A stretch of 64,000 nt of DNA from Faecalibacter rhinopitheci (GTDB lineage: Bacteria > Bacteroidota > Bacteroidia > Flavobacteriales > Weeksellaceae): positions 1 through 64,000 of the forward strand of contig NZ_JADGIK010000006.1 in assembly GCF_015234135.1 (NCBI RefSeq), given 5' to 3'. The notes beneath the pieces were generated by a model. That model was not told the origin of the DNA. It worked only from the letters and a program-made list of their open reading frames with translations, and made no database searches. Made by a program: the position numbers and the translations under genes. This document shows positions 9,309-16,767 of the stretch, in pieces (position 1 is the stretch's first letter; the number at the start of each line of letters is the position of its first letter).

Positions 9309-10304
9309 TTATTTTACTAATTCATTCTTAACTAAATACTCTGCTATTTGCACCGCATTAGTTGCTGCTCCTTTACGTAAATTATCCGCTACAATCCAAC
9401 AGTTTAAAGCATTTGGCAATGATAAATCACGACGAATACGTCCTACAAAAACATCATCTTTACCTTCAGAATAAAAAGCCATTGGATACGTGTTTGTATC
9501 TGGATTATCTTGTAAAGTAACTCCTTCTTGATCTGCTAACAATCTTCTAACGTCTGCTAATTCAAAATCATTTTCAAATTCAATATTTACAGATTCTGAG
9601 TGTCCTCCTTGTACTGGAACACGAACTGCAGTTGCTGTAATATTCATTTCATCTACGCGCATAATTTTTTTAGGTTCACGCGTTAATTTTAATTCTTCTT
9701 TTGTATAACCAGTTTCTTCATCAAAAACATCGCAATGAGGCAAAGCATTTTTGAAAATTTGATATGGATAAACTTTCGCAACATTTTCTCCTCTTACTTC
9801 ACCCTCCAATTGTTGTACTGCATCTTTACCTGTTCCTGTAACAGATTGGTAAGTAGAAACTACAACACGTTTAATGCCATATTTTTTATGTAATGGATTT
9901 AAAACCATTACTAACTGAATTGTAGAACAGTTAGGATTAGCAATAATTTTATCTTCAGTTGTTAAAATATCTGCATTAATTTCCGGAACAATTAAAGGAA
10001 TATTTGGTTCCATTCTCCATGCTGAAGAGTTATCAATTACAGTTGTACCAACTTCAGCAAACTTTGGCGCCCATTGTTTGGAAGTTTCTCCTCCTGCAGA
10101 AAATAGTGCGATATCTGGTCGCAACTCTACTGCATCTTGCATTGATACAATTGTATACTTTTCACCTCTATATTCAATAGTATTTCCTACAGATTTTTGT
10201 GATGCAACTGGGATAATTTCAGTAATTGGAAAATTTCTTTCTTCCAAAACTTGGAGTATAACTCTGCCGACCATTCCGGTAGCGCCTACGACTGCTATTC
10301 TCAT
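9309..10304 (-). CDS. asd: aspartate-semialdehyde dehydrogenase
   Basis: Reduces aspartyl-4-phosphate to aspartate-4-semialdehyde with NADPH, the branch step to lysine/diaminopimelate, threonine and methionine. The 331-residue protein has the NADP-binding loop VGATGMVGR (residues 6-14), the catalytic cysteine C126 in NPNCSTIQ, SVTGTGK (154-160) and the general-base histidine H235 in VQGGHSESVN. Full length. Single gene flanked by terminators; an 11-bp-arm inverted repeat about 100 bp upstream could be regulatory. Confidence 0.97.
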   Translation of the reverse strand: MRIAVVGATGMVGRVILQVLEERNFPITEIIPVASQKSVGNTIEYRGEKYTIVSMQDAVELRPDIALFSAGGETSKQWAPKFAEVGTTVIDNSSAWRMEPNIPLIVPEINADILTTEDKIIANPNCSTIQLVMVLNPLHKKYGIKRVVVSTYQSVTGTGKDAVQQLEGEVRGENVAKVYPYQIFKNALPHCDVFDEETGYTKEELKLTREPKKIMRVDEMNITATAVRVPVQGGHSESVNIEFENDFELADVRRLLADQEGVTLQDNPDTNTYPMAFYSEGKDDVFVGRIRRDLSLPNALNCWIVADNLRKGAATNAVQIAEYLVKNELVK

Positions 10305-10403
10305 TGGTTCTTTAACTTATTTAATTAATGAATTGAACAGTAAAATTAGCTAAATATTCTTTACTTATTTACCTATTTTTCACATTTATAGCATTAAAAA
10401 TTG

Positions 10404-10434
10404 AATGAATATATATGGCAGAAATATATTCATT
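10404..10434. repeat. inverted repeat upstream of asd
   Basis: AATGAATATAT and ATATATTCATT around a 9-base loop, about 100 bp upstream of asd in a 273-bp spacer. No T run follows, so an operator or an incidental AT-rich palindrome is more likely than a terminator. Confidence 0.35.
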
Positions 10435-10516
10435 TGTGCTTACCTAAGTTTGAATAATCTTAAAATATATAAGACCTTATCAGAATAAAATTGTGAGTAA
10501 AAATATTATAAAATAA

Positions 10517-10547
10517 AAAAGTAGAGCAAAATGCTCTACTTTTTTTA
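10517..10547 (-). terminator. terminator after the 309-residue T9SS protein gene
   Basis: AAAAAAGTAGAGCA and TGCTCTACTTTTTT around AAA, with long A and T runs; works in either direction. Confidence 0.85.
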
Positions 10548-10577
10548 TAAAATTAAATATGTTTTATACTTTATTAA

Positions 10578-11507
10578 TTATTTTTTGATGAATTTTTGGA
10601 TACGTGTAACACCTTTATCATCTTGTACTCTTAAGAAATAAACACCTTTGCTTAAATTAGCAACATTGATTTTTCCTTCCTTTGAAGCACTTGGAGTTCC
10701 TACTACACGTCCTGTTACGTCAGCAATCTCAACTTTTGCAATGTTAGAATCTTTTAATGAAACTACAACATCTGTAGTTGCTGGATTAGGATATACTGCT
10801 AATTTATCAGAACCTAACTCAACAGTTCCCATTACACCTTCTGCAGTACCAACTACATTTAATAACCAACTAGAGTTAAATCCTAAATCTTTTATATCTA
10901 CTGGCCATTCCTCAACACAATCTGATCCAGGCCATCCAATAAATGATGGTGCTGTTTGAGGATCTTCATTATTACCAAACCATGCTCTTGGTCCACCTTC
11001 AACCCACTCATAACCAATACCTACACCGAAATCTGTTCCTGCTGGAATAACCGTAGTTGCAATAAGAGGTAAATTTATCCAATCATTATTTTGAGTTGGT
11101 ACTGTCATAGATCCATATGCATCTGTTACAGTAAGATTTTCAATTTCTGTTGCCGTAATATCAGTTCCTGCTGGTACTGTTGCTACTTCAGCCCACATTG
11201 TAATTCCTGTAGAAGAAGTAGAAAAATTAACTTCAGTTACAGTAAAATCTGTAGTAATCCCGTAAGAAGCTAAATTAAAGAAACGTGAGTTATAGTTGGT
11301 AGAATTCTGACATAATGGTGTAGAATCTAAAGATGGATTATCAGTATATTGTACTAATGTATGCTGAGTCTCTGCTAAATTATTATTTGGAGCTGTTGCT
11401 GTTGCTGCAGGTAAACCATCGATAACTTGTACTTTTTCTAATGATTTAGTTTGTCCAAATGCAACTGAAAAAGCTGCAACCGATAAAAGAGTAAAAATTT
11501 TCTTCAT
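10578..11507 (-). CDS. secreted T9SS-sorted protein of unknown function
   Basis: A 309-residue protein with a signal peptide (MKKIFTLLSVAAFSVAFGQ) and a type A T9SS C-terminal domain (VYPNPATTDVVVSLKD ... GVYFLRVQDDKGVTRIQKFIKK). The middle part (about 50-230) is Thr/Asn-rich and beta-strand-like with Trp-rich turns (GYEWVEGGPRAWFGNN), which suggests an extracellular beta-sandwich or adhesin-like domain. No enzymatic motif is recognised. Monocistronic, with its own strong terminator. Extracellular or surface location is inferred from the sorting domain. Confidence 0.8.
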   Translation of the reverse strand: MKKIFTLLSVAAFSVAFGQTKSLEKVQVIDGLPAATATAPNNNLAETQHTLVQYTDNPSLDSTPLCQNSTNYNSRFFNLASYGITTDFTVTEVNFSTSSTGITMWAEVATVPAGTDITATEIENLTVTDAYGSMTVPTQNNDWINLPLIATTVIPAGTDFGVGIGYEWVEGGPRAWFGNNEDPQTAPSFIGWPGSDCVEEWPVDIKDLGFNSSWLLNVVGTAEGVMGTVELGSDKLAVYPNPATTDVVVSLKDSNIAKVEIADVTGRVVGTPSASKEGKINVANLSKGVYFLRVQDDKGVTRIQKFIKK

Positions 11508-11724
11508 ATTATATATGTTATAGATTATTAATTCAAAGTGTTATTAATTACTAATTTACATATTATTTTTAATTCACAAAAGTTTTGCGCATTTTTTTAT
11601 GGATTACGCTTTAATAAAAACAAATATTTAATACATTTATTAATAATACACAAATTACTTATGAATGTCTTAAAAAGATAAATAAACCATAAAACTTAAT
11701 TTATTATTCGTCTTAAATTATTTC

Positions 11725-11769
11725 AAAAAAAAAAGCGCTACATATCAAAGATATGTAGCGCTTTTTTTT
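11725..11769 (-). terminator. terminator after the bacilliredoxin gene
   Basis: AGCGCTACATAT and ATATGTAGCGCT around a 5-base loop, flanked by runs of A and T. One of the most stable hairpins in the window. Confidence 0.9.
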
Positions 11770-11784
11770 ATTATGAACTAAAAA

Positions 11785-12195
11785 TTATGCAAACTCGTTG
11801 TAAGCTTGTTTTAGATTTTCAGCAATTGCATCTGCAGAGTGTCCTTCTATGTGATGACGCTCTAACATATGAACTAATTCTCCATCTTTAAATAAAGCTA
11901 CAGCTGGTGAGCTAGGAGGGAATGGTGCAAAAAATTCTCTTGCTCTATCCACAGCCTCTTTATCAAATCCTGCGAAAACTGTAGTTAAGTTTGTAGGTAC
12001 TTTATCATTATCTAAAGATCTTACAACACCAGGTCTTGCTGCACCTGCTGCACAACCACATACACTATTTACCATAACCAAAGTTGTTCCTGGTTTAGCG
12101 ATTGCTGCTTCAACTTGTTCTGCAGTTGTTAAATCTTCAAAGCCGTTAGAAGTCAATTGCTCCTTCATTGGCATAACTATTTCTGCTGGGTACAT
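11785..12195 (-). CDS. bacilliredoxin, BrxA/BrxB (YphP/YqiW) family
   Basis: A 136-residue cytoplasmic thioredoxin-fold protein with the family's CGC active site (C46 and C48 in NSVCGCAAG) in place of CxxC, plus the conserved PFPPSSPAVALFKDG and ERHHIEGH segments. Bacilliredoxins remove bacillithiol from mixed disulfides on proteins, which fits the known production of bacillithiol in Flavobacteriia. Single gene; a TAACTTTG promoter lies about 35 bp before the ATG, back-to-back with the rnpA promoter. Confidence 0.92.
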   Translation of the reverse strand: MYPAEIVMPMKEQLTSNGFEDLTTAEQVEAAIAKPGTTLVMVNSVCGCAAGAARPGVVRSLDNDKVPTNLTTVFAGFDKEAVDRAREFFAPFPPSSPAVALFKDGELVHMLERHHIEGHSADAIAENLKQAYNEFA

Positions 12196-12229
12196 ATTTG
12201 TAAATTTTATATTTAATTTAATTAAAAGT

Positions 12230-12237
12230 CAAAGTTA
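12230..12237 (-). promoter_or_regulatory. bacilliredoxin promoter -7 element
   Basis: TAACTTTG on the minus strand, about 35 bp upstream of the ATG. Confidence 0.5.
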
Positions 12238-12264
12238 CATATAATCTAAAACTTTTAGAATACT

Positions 12265-12272
12265 TACCTTTG
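12265..12272 (+). promoter_or_regulatory. rnpA promoter -7 element
   Basis: TACCTTTG on the plus strand, 31 bp before the rnpA ATG; divergent from the bacilliredoxin promoter. Confidence 0.55.
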
Positions 12273-12303
12273 AATTCTCAAATTTACGAAGAAGTTTAAA
12301 CAC

Positions 12304-12690
12304 ATGAAATTGACATTTGGTAAGAACGAAAAGTTAAAAAGTAAGAAAGCAATCGAATCATTGTTTTCAGAAGGTCAATCCTATGTGTCTCATCCTATAA
12401 GAATTGTTTATAGAATTCATCCAAAAAGAGACTATACAATAAGAATAGGAGAGAGTGTTGCAAAGAAAAAATTTAAACATGCTGTAGATAGAAATCTCCT
12501 AAAGAGACGTATAAAAGAAGCTTATCGCCTAAACAAAGCTTTAGTAAATATTTCTGAAGAAATTTCTATTGATATTCTGTTTATATATACATCATCTAAA
12601 ATTAAAGATTATCATACAATTGATAAAATGATGAAAGAAATTCTTATAAAATTAGATACTATTATTAATAAAAAAGAGCAACCCGAATAG
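12304..12690 (+). CDS. rnpA: ribonuclease P protein component
   Basis: A small basic protein (128 residues) that binds the RNase P RNA and helps it cleave 5' leaders from pre-tRNA. It begins KLTFGKNEKLKSKKAIESLF, the usual N terminus, and contains the signature RNR-type motif KKKFKHAVDRNLLKRRIKEAYR split over residues 54-75. It is not next to rpmH, dnaA or yidC here, unlike the classic arrangement. The 3' end lies inside a bidirectional terminator. Confidence 0.95.
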   Translation: MKLTFGKNEKLKSKKAIESLFSEGQSYVSHPIRIVYRIHPKRDYTIRIGESVAKKKFKHAVDRNLLKRRIKEAYRLNKALVNISEEISIDILFIYTSSKIKDYHTIDKMMKEILIKLDTIINKKEQPE

Positions 12691-12705
12691 GTTGCTCTTT
12701 TTTAT
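12670..12705. terminator. bidirectional terminator between rnpA and the 68-residue protein gene
   Basis: AAAAAAGAGCAACC and GGTTGCTCTTTTTT around a 6-base loop. It overlaps the last codons of rnpA and also serves the leftward operon ending at 12726. Confidence 0.88.
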
Positions 12706-12725
12706 TTTAAAATTGAAACTTATTA

Positions 12726-12932
12726 TTAAGCTACTTTTTTAATATTATTTTGAAGTTTGAAAAATCCAAAAAATACAAGTGCTAATATCAATCCGCAGAT
12801 AGAAGATCCAATTCCAATAACCATTGGAAAGTTTTCTTCTGCAGAAAATCCTGCGCTATAATCAACCATGTAAAGGTTATATCCTAATGCACCTACTAAT
12901 ATAGCAGTGATAATATAAATATATGTTTTCAT
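12726..12932 (-). CDS. small two-helix membrane protein of unknown function
   Basis: A 68-residue protein with two hydrophobic helices (about 3-22 and 36-60) separated by a short acidic loop (SAGFSAEENFP), ending in a basic tail (KLQNNIKKVA). It starts with ATG 12 bp after the MarC-family gene and ends just before a terminator, so it is the second gene of a two-gene operon. No function recognised; a membrane accessory or assembly role is only a guess. Confidence 0.65.
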   Translation of the reverse strand: MKTYIYIITAILVGALGYNLYMVDYSAGFSAEENFPMVIGIGSSICGLILALVFFGFFKLQNNIKKVA

Positions 12933-12944
12933 CGTAAATGAATT

Positions 12945-13547
12945 TTATAAATTAAACTCTTGGATAAATAATGCTCCGATATTAGAAGTAAATAACTTTA
13001 TCGCAATTGACAACAAAATTACACCAAAAACTTTCTTTAAAACTGATAAAACACCAGCTCCTAACCATTTTTCTAATTTTCCTGCAAATTTTAACACTAA
13101 GTAAACAACTAACATGTTTAAAATAATGGCTATTACGATATTAATATCTGCGTACTGCGAACGTAGTGAAAGTACAGTTGTTAAAGATCCAGCTCCAGCG
13201 ACAAGAGGAAAAGCAATAGGAACGATGGAAGCAGAACCTGCATCAACACCTTTTTGAATTTCAACACCCAAAATCATTTCTAAAGCAATGATGAAAATAA
13301 CGAAAGCTCCTGCTACAGCGAAAGATTGTACATCAACACCCACCAAATTAAGAATCTTAGTACCAAAAAATAAAAATGAAATCATTAATATTCCAGCTGC
13401 AATGGATGCTTTTTCTGATTCGATGTGACCTACTTTACTACGAATTCCTACAATAATTGGAATACTTCCTAAAATATCAATTACAGCAAAAAGTACCGCA
13501 AATGTTGTCCCGATTTGGTTTAAATTAATCTTAGAGAAAAATTCCAT
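12945..13547 (-). CDS. MarC/YhgN family integral membrane protein
   Basis: A 200-residue protein with about six membrane helices and the MarC-family patterns FAVIDILGSIPI near the N terminus and PLVAGAGSLTTVLSL in the middle. Despite early naming, MarC proteins are not proven antibiotic exporters and their substrate is unknown. First gene of a two-gene operon, read from a good TTG-N20-TAACTTTG promoter. Confidence 0.88.
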   Translation of the reverse strand: MEFFSKINLNQIGTTFAVLFAVIDILGSIPIIVGIRSKVGHIESEKASIAAGILMISFLFFGTKILNLVGVDVQSFAVAGAFVIFIIALEMILGVEIQKGVDAGSASIVPIAFPLVAGAGSLTTVLSLRSQYADINIVIAIILNMLVVYLVLKFAGKLEKWLGAGVLSVLKKVFGVILLSIAIKLFTSNIGALFIQEFNL

Positions 13548-13581
13548 AGATAGTATATATTTAATGTTTTTTTAACTTTCG

Positions 13582-13612
13582 CAAAGTTAATTTATTTCTT
13601 TATTTCTCACAA
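13582..13612 (-). promoter_or_regulatory. promoter of the MarC-family operon
   Basis: Minus strand TTG (13610-13612), 20-base spacer, TAACTTTG (13582-13589), about 35 bp before the ATG. Confidence 0.6.
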
Positions 13613-13655
13613 TGAAAATAACAAGCAACTAATTAATAATCAAAAACTAATTTTT

Positions 13656-14399
13656 TTAAGAATCTTCTAACCAATCCCTAAAATCTTTCACTTTTTCGCG
13701 ACTAATTATACATTCTTGTTCCGCATATTTATTTAAAATAACTTTTAATCTGGAATTAGAGTAAACATAAATATCTGTTATTGCACTAATTTTGACGAGT
13801 TGACCTCTGTTGATTCTATAAAATAACTTAGGATTGATTAATTCTTCAATTTTATCTATAGTATAATCAAGCAAATATTTTTTGCCTTCTTTGGTATATG
13901 CATAGGTTCCTTTATTCTCACTATAAAATATTTCCACATCATCTGTTAAAAACATTTTTAATGATGTACCAACCTTAGTTGTAAAACGTTCTTTATAAGA
14001 TTTCTCATGCTCAAAAAGAGATTTTATTTCACCTAGATTAACTGTTAAATTCTTATGTTTTTCAAATTTATCAATCGCAAAAGACAATTCATCCTCATCT
14101 ATAGGCTTCAATAAATAATCAATACTATTTAACTTAAATGCTTTTAAAACATAATCATCGTAAGCTGTTGTAAAAATAATAGAAGAAGTAATTTCAACTT
14201 CATCAAAAATTTGGAAGGATAAACCATCTGATAATTGAATGTCCAAAAAAATTAAATCGGGCTGTGGATGACTGCTCAACCAAAGAACACTTTCTTCAAC
14301 AGAATGTAACATTTTGTCTACCTCATATCCTAATTTTTCGATACGACGTCGGAGTAGGCGAGCAGCTGGTTTCTCATCTTCTATGATTATAATATTCAT
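13656..14399 (-). CDS. LytTR-family response regulator
   Basis: A 247-residue regulator. The N-terminal receiver domain (1-120) has the acidic pocket EDE (7-9), the phospho-acceptor D53 (LIFLDIQLSDG), T77/T78 (IFTTAYDDY) and K98 (DYLLKPID). The C-terminal LytTR DNA-binding domain (about 145-245) shows the family strands (EIFYSENKGTYAYTKEGK, FYRINRGQLVKISAI). It is 10 bp downstream of a histidine kinase of the matching LytS/YpdA-like class, which presumably phosphorylates it. Target genes are unknown. Confidence 0.92.
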   Translation of the reverse strand: MNIIIIEDEKPAARLLRRRIEKLGYEVDKMLHSVEESVLWLSSHPQPDLIFLDIQLSDGLSFQIFDEVEITSSIIFTTAYDDYVLKAFKLNSIDYLLKPIDEDELSFAIDKFEKHKNLTVNLGEIKSLFEHEKSYKERFTTKVGTSLKMFLTDDVEIFYSENKGTYAYTKEGKKYLLDYTIDKIEELINPKLFYRINRGQLVKISAITDIYVYSNSRLKVILNKYAEQECIISREKVKDFRDWLEDS

Positions 14400-14409
14400 G
14401 CGATTAATT

Positions 14410-15915
14410 TCATTTCTTTGTTTGTCGATTCTTTGCTAATAATTCTGAGGTCATTTCTTTTTCCCAATTTTTATTGAACCCGAAAACTTTTACAGTCATT
14501 ATAGTAATAGAAATTACAGTTCCCAATAAAATAAATAAATACCACCAATAATCTGGACTTGTTAAGTAATTAATAGCTAATAAGAAAACGTTTCCTAAAG
14601 CGATTGTGATCAAAGTATTATAAAATTCTTTCAATTCTGTTGTACGTTCAATAGCTTCCTGAAATGATATTTGATCGCCTTCTAATACTTTTATTTTTTG
14701 GGTAAGAATAGGAAGTTTAACTCGAAATTGTTCTTCCGTTTGTTGAATATCAATTTTTTGATTTGAAATCAATTGATAACGATTTTTAATGTTATTTAAA
14801 CCAACTCCTGTCGAGTCTTTTATCGATTCTTTGGGTTGAAAGGTATTTTCAATAATCAAAAAATTATCTTCTTTATAAATTCTGATTTTTAACGGTTTTG
14901 TTTCTGTAGCAATATTATGTTTGATCGTGTTTTCTAATAAAATCTGCAGGGAAAGTGGTATTATAAATTCGTTTTCCTTAAGTTCTTCTATTTCTAAATT
15001 AAAATCAATACTATTCTCAAAACGTAATTTTAATAGATTAATATACGTTTTTGCAAATTTTATTTCATCTTCCAACGGAACAATTTCTTTGTCTTTTTGC
15101 TCTAATAAATAACGATAAATTTTAGATAGAGATGTGGTGAAATCAACTGCTTTATCTGGATTTTCTTCAATTAAACCAGTTAAAACATTTAAGCTATTGA
15201 ATAAAAAATGTGGATCTAACTGATTTTTTAATGTCTCGAAATTTGCCGTTGCTGTTTCTGCTTTTGTAGATTGCTCAACAATTTTACTCTCAAGAATATT
15301 TTTCTTGCGGTCTATAAAATAAAAAATTGCTAAAAAAATTGCAGAAATAATCCCAATTACTATATAATTGGCTAATTGATTATAAAAAATATCCTCTCTA
15401 AGAATAGGATTTATAATCTTCACAAAAACATAATAGAGTAGTAAGTTGCTAATTATAGCTTGTGAAAAATATTTTATAAAAACATAACTATTGTATCCTT
15501 CTTTAATAATTTCTTGACGATAGTCGTAAAATATTTTAGATCCAATAAATGATGCCCAAACACTATATACAAAATACCATTTAAAGTATATTGTGCTTTC
15601 AGCAGATAAAAAATATTCTATTCTTGCATTTGGAGTTAAATAGAAAATGATTGAATAAATAAAAAAATTACCTATCAGTAGAATAAATAAATTTCTGAAA
15701 ACCCTCTTTTTATCAGAAACTTTTCTTCCTACAATTACCATATAAATTAAATATGCTAAAAATATATACGCCAATAATTTTTGGAAAAATTGACTAATGC
15801 TAAATTCATAATTTATATTTTGAGGAAAAATTTCTAGAACAAAGTCTAAGTACATCAAAATAGCAACTATTGCAATAGATGTTAAATAAATCAGAGCATC
15901 ATTAAATTTATTCAT
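14410..15915 (-). CDS. sensor histidine kinase (HisKA_3-less LytS type) with a C-terminal 2TM domain
   Basis: A 501-residue membrane kinase. About six N-terminal helices (10-205) are followed by a short coiled coil (205-230), the His_kinase phospho-acceptor H236 (LDPHFLFNSLNVL), an N box (LLENTIKHNI) and a G box (GVGLNNIKNRYQL). Unusually, a further pair of helices (about 425-485) follows the ATPase domain, resembling the 2TM domain often attached to Bacteroidota LytTR/kinase proteins. Both ends of the catalytic part are therefore membrane-anchored. It pairs with the response regulator 10 bp downstream. Confidence 0.88.
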   Translation of the reverse strand: MNKFNDALIYLTSIAIVAILMYLDFVLEIFPQNINYEFSISQFFQKLLAYIFLAYLIYMVIVGRKVSDKKRVFRNLFILLIGNFFIYSIIFYLTPNARIEYFLSAESTIYFKWYFVYSVWASFIGSKIFYDYRQEIIKEGYNSYVFIKYFSQAIISNLLLYYVFVKIINPILREDIFYNQLANYIVIGIISAIFLAIFYFIDRKKNILESKIVEQSTKAETATANFETLKNQLDPHFLFNSLNVLTGLIEENPDKAVDFTTSLSKIYRYLLEQKDKEIVPLEDEIKFAKTYINLLKLRFENSIDFNLEIEELKENEFIIPLSLQILLENTIKHNIATETKPLKIRIYKEDNFLIIENTFQPKESIKDSTGVGLNNIKNRYQLISNQKIDIQQTEEQFRVKLPILTQKIKVLEGDQISFQEAIERTTELKEFYNTLITIALGNVFLLAINYLTSPDYWWYLFILLGTVISITIMTVKVFGFNKNWEKEMTSELLAKNRQTKK

Positions 15916-15984
15916 AAAGCTATAAGTTCTAAAAGAATTATAATTAGTCGTTGGATGAGTTGAAAAAATAGAATGATCATTATC

Positions 15985-16605
15985 TTACTTTTTACAATCA
16001 TTATTTAACAACGTTTTCGCACGCTCTTTTCCCCAACTTGGTTCAAATACATCAACTAATTCATTTTCAAATAAATCTAAAGCTTTTTCAACATTTTTAC
16101 ATGATGATTTAATATCTCCACCTATAAATTTTGCAGCATTAATATTAAACTCTGCTTGCCCCAAAATAGTACGTGGATTTTTTGGCTCTAAAAGTAATGC
16201 ATGAGCGTAAGTAGCATTTACATCTTCCATCAATGCCATTCCGTTTGCCATAGGATTTAAAACAATTTCTGAAGTTAAATTCAAGGCTTTTAAATTTAGA
16301 ATTTCTGGATGATTTGGAAAAGATTCTTCTAATTGAGCAATTAATAATTTTGCTTCATCTATTAAGTTTTCTTTTTCCATATTATTTTCTTTTTCAAATG
16401 AAAGAAGAGTTTGAGTAAAGGCTATGTAATATTTAGGTAATCGTTCGGTTGGATAATTATTCTGAATTTTTTTAAACGATTTTAAACCAGCTTCATTTCC
16501 ACTTTTCCACTGCTCAAAAGCTTGTTGCATTTCTGTCTCAAAATTGTTTTGTGCAAAAGAAATGGTTGCTATACATGTTGCTATAATAATGAATAAATTT
16601 TTCAT
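15985..16605 (-). CDS. exported helical-repeat (TPR-like) protein
   Basis: A 206-residue protein with a signal peptide (MKNLFIIIATCIATISFAQ) and no lipobox, followed by helical repeats resembling TPRs (KYYIAFTQTLLSFE, LNLKALNLTSEI, TYAHALLLEPKNPRTILGQAEFNI). Probably periplasmic and involved in protein-protein contacts. It lies 70 bp upstream of the sensor kinase in the same direction, so it may be transcribed with the two-component system and could act as an accessory sensor; this is inference from position. Confidence 0.65.
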   Translation of the reverse strand: MKNLFIIIATCIATISFAQNNFETEMQQAFEQWKSGNEAGLKSFKKIQNNYPTERLPKYYIAFTQTLLSFEKENNMEKENLIDEAKLLIAQLEESFPNHPEILNLKALNLTSEIVLNPMANGMALMEDVNATYAHALLLEPKNPRTILGQAEFNINAAKFIGGDIKSSCKNVEKALDLFENELVDVFEPSWGKERAKTLLNNDCKK

Positions 16606-16706
16606 AATAATGTTTTTTAAAATTGTTGAAGTAAAATTCCATTATTATAAAAATGTATCAAATATTATGTAGATGAATTGTCGAATTCGATGGCTGAGTT
16701 GTAAAA

Positions 16707-16741
16707 AAAAGAGGAAACAAATTAATTTGTTTCCTCTTTTT
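16707..16741 (-). terminator. terminator of the moxR-bat operon
   Basis: AAAAGAGGAAACAAATT and AATTTGTTTCCTCTTTT, a nearly loop-free 34-bp inverted repeat, followed by a T run on the minus strand, 27 bp past the batD stop. Confidence 0.88.
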
Positions 16742-16767
16742 AGAAAATTTTATATAAAAATCTATTC

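Noticed and set aside
10445-10547. Possible rightward small RNA starting at TAAGTTTG (10445-10452) and ending at the 10517-10547 hairpin
   Set aside because: No -33 element at the right distance and the hairpin is explained as the terminator of the leftward gene; RNA-seq would be needed.
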